From NCBI RefSeq assembly GCF_042685265.1, contig NZ_JBHUMX010000041.1: DNA of 64,000 nucleotides. The stretch is one strand, 5' to 3'. The position numbers and the translations under genes were made by a program. The DNA is from Oceanobacillus_B kapialis (GTDB lineage: Bacteria; Bacillota; Bacilli; Bacillales; Amphibacillaceae). Below are positions 63,387-64,000 of this stretch, one piece after another (the first letter of the stretch is position 1; every line of letters starts with the position of its first letter). Below the pieces are notes generated by a model. The model was not told the DNA's origin. It searched no databases and saw nothing but the letters and a program-made list of their open reading frames with translations.

Positions 63387-64000
63387 GTGGAAGATGTTCT
63401 ATTTATTATTTATCGCACAATCGTTGCATTTATCGTTATCCTACTTTTTTTCAAACTGACAGGTAAAAAAGATGTTGGTGAAATTAGTATCCTCGAAATT
63501 GCTGTAACCCTTATGATCGCGGATCTGGCTGTCATTATAATTGAGCACAGGGAAGGATCATTGTTCCATGGCATCTTGCCAATGATTCTTCTTGTCATCA
63601 TTCAATTTGGTGTTTCCTTTATAACCTTGAAAAGTCAAAAGGCACGTAATGTCATTGATGGCAGACCCACCATGATTATCGAGAATGGAAAGTGTCACCA
63701 AAAGAACATGAAAGACCTCGGTTATACAGTGGATGACCTTTATACACAGCTTCGCGACAAGGGAATTTCCGACATTTCCACAGTAAAATATGCATTAATC
63801 GAGGCATCGGGCTCTTTTTCAGTCTTTGATTACGAAACCCCATTTAGTTTACCCATCATTATCGACGGCGTAGTACAGGAGGAGCAATTAGACCTGTTAC
63901 GGGTGAATAAAAAATGGCTATTTAGCCAAATTGAACAGCGAGGTTATTCCGTGGAAAATGTGTTTATCTGTAGTTATACAGACGGAGAACTTTATATAGA
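63387..64000 (+). CDS. DUF421 (YetF-type) membrane protein, 3' end outside window
   Basis: GTG at 63387 with TTGGAG upstream; 204 codons visible. Two or three N-terminal helices with GKKDVGEISILEIAVTLMIADLAV, followed by the conserved YetF-like cytosolic domain: VIDGRPTMIIENGK, then LRDKGISDISTVKYALIEASGSFSVF. Family members in Bacillus are membrane proteins of unknown function, some linked to spores. Truncated only by the window edge. Confidence 0.85.
   Translation, partial: MEDVLFIIYRTIVAFIVILLFFKLTGKKDVGEISILEIAVTLMIADLAVIIIEHREGSLFHGILPMILLVIIQFGVSFITLKSQKARNVIDGRPTMIIENGKCHQKNMKDLGYTVDDLYTQLRDKGISDISTVKYALIEASGSFSVFDYETPFSLPIIIDGVVQEEQLDLLRVNKKWLFSQIEQRGYSVENVFICSYTDGELYI

Overview
The window reads as chromosomal DNA of a low-GC, Gram-positive, endospore-type Bacillaceae, most like the halotolerant Oceanobacillus/Virgibacillus/Terribacillus group. 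That placement is inferred from Bacillus-type ribosome binding sites, GTG/TTG starts, bacterial NOS, a SinI-like peptide, TcaA-type and DUF421 proteins and LicR-type PTS control. No rRNA, tRNA, phage, transposase or CRISPR locus was recognised.

Layout. 1-5.4 kb (minus strand) is a cobalamin-riboswitch operon: a sortase-anchored surface protein built like a bacterial transcobalamin (two DUF4430 modules plus an alpha/alpha-barrel region), a DUF4430 lipoprotein, and the T and double-ATPase components of an ECF transporter. 5.6-10.5 kb holds rpiA, nos, manA, a small unknown gene and a succinate-semialdehyde dehydrogenase. 10.6-19 kb (minus strand) is a chitobiose/cellobiose-type PTS operon (LicR-like regulator, GH4 glycosidase, IIB, IIC, ChbG-like deacetylase, IIA) ending in namZ, which suggests salvage of amino-sugar or cell-wall saccharides. 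19-32 kb contains an M20 peptidase remnant, two zinc-ribbon membrane proteins, a 1719-residue pseudokinase/ATPase/histidine kinase with its response regulator, a SinI-like small protein, an AbrB-family membrane protein and a marR-MFS pair. 32-43 kb carries sbcCD, a coiled-coil protein, a lactonase, coaW and a symporter-amidohydrolase pair. 43-64 kb holds broken genes (a MerR/RacA-like gene, a class D sortase, the partner of a DUF3100 gene), tandem 2,3-butanediol dehydrogenases, an acetoin reductase, a CPA-type antiporter, an M20 peptidase, small membrane proteins, a membrane dipeptidase, SDRs and a truncated DUF421 gene.

The most unusual feature is not a gene. Seven intergenic spaces carry tandem arrays with the same 21-nt period. 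Three (family A; 21, 45 and 25 cores) use a decamer core CWATCRACCA followed by 11 variable bases. Four (family B; 5, 6, 7 and 10 units) use a looser core near GCGYSWSTT. About 119 units occur in 64 kb. Two of the family A arrays keep register without a single-base slip over 504 and 924 bp. The period equals two turns of B-DNA and also seven codons, so the arrays create long stop-free but probably spurious reading frames. I know of no described function for them.

Functional links: the riboswitch ties the surface protein and ECF genes to B12 uptake; the bdh pair and acetoin reductase point to acetoin/butanediol metabolism; the PTS operon and namZ point to amino-sugar salvage. All identities and counts were read by eye from the sequence; no database search was run.
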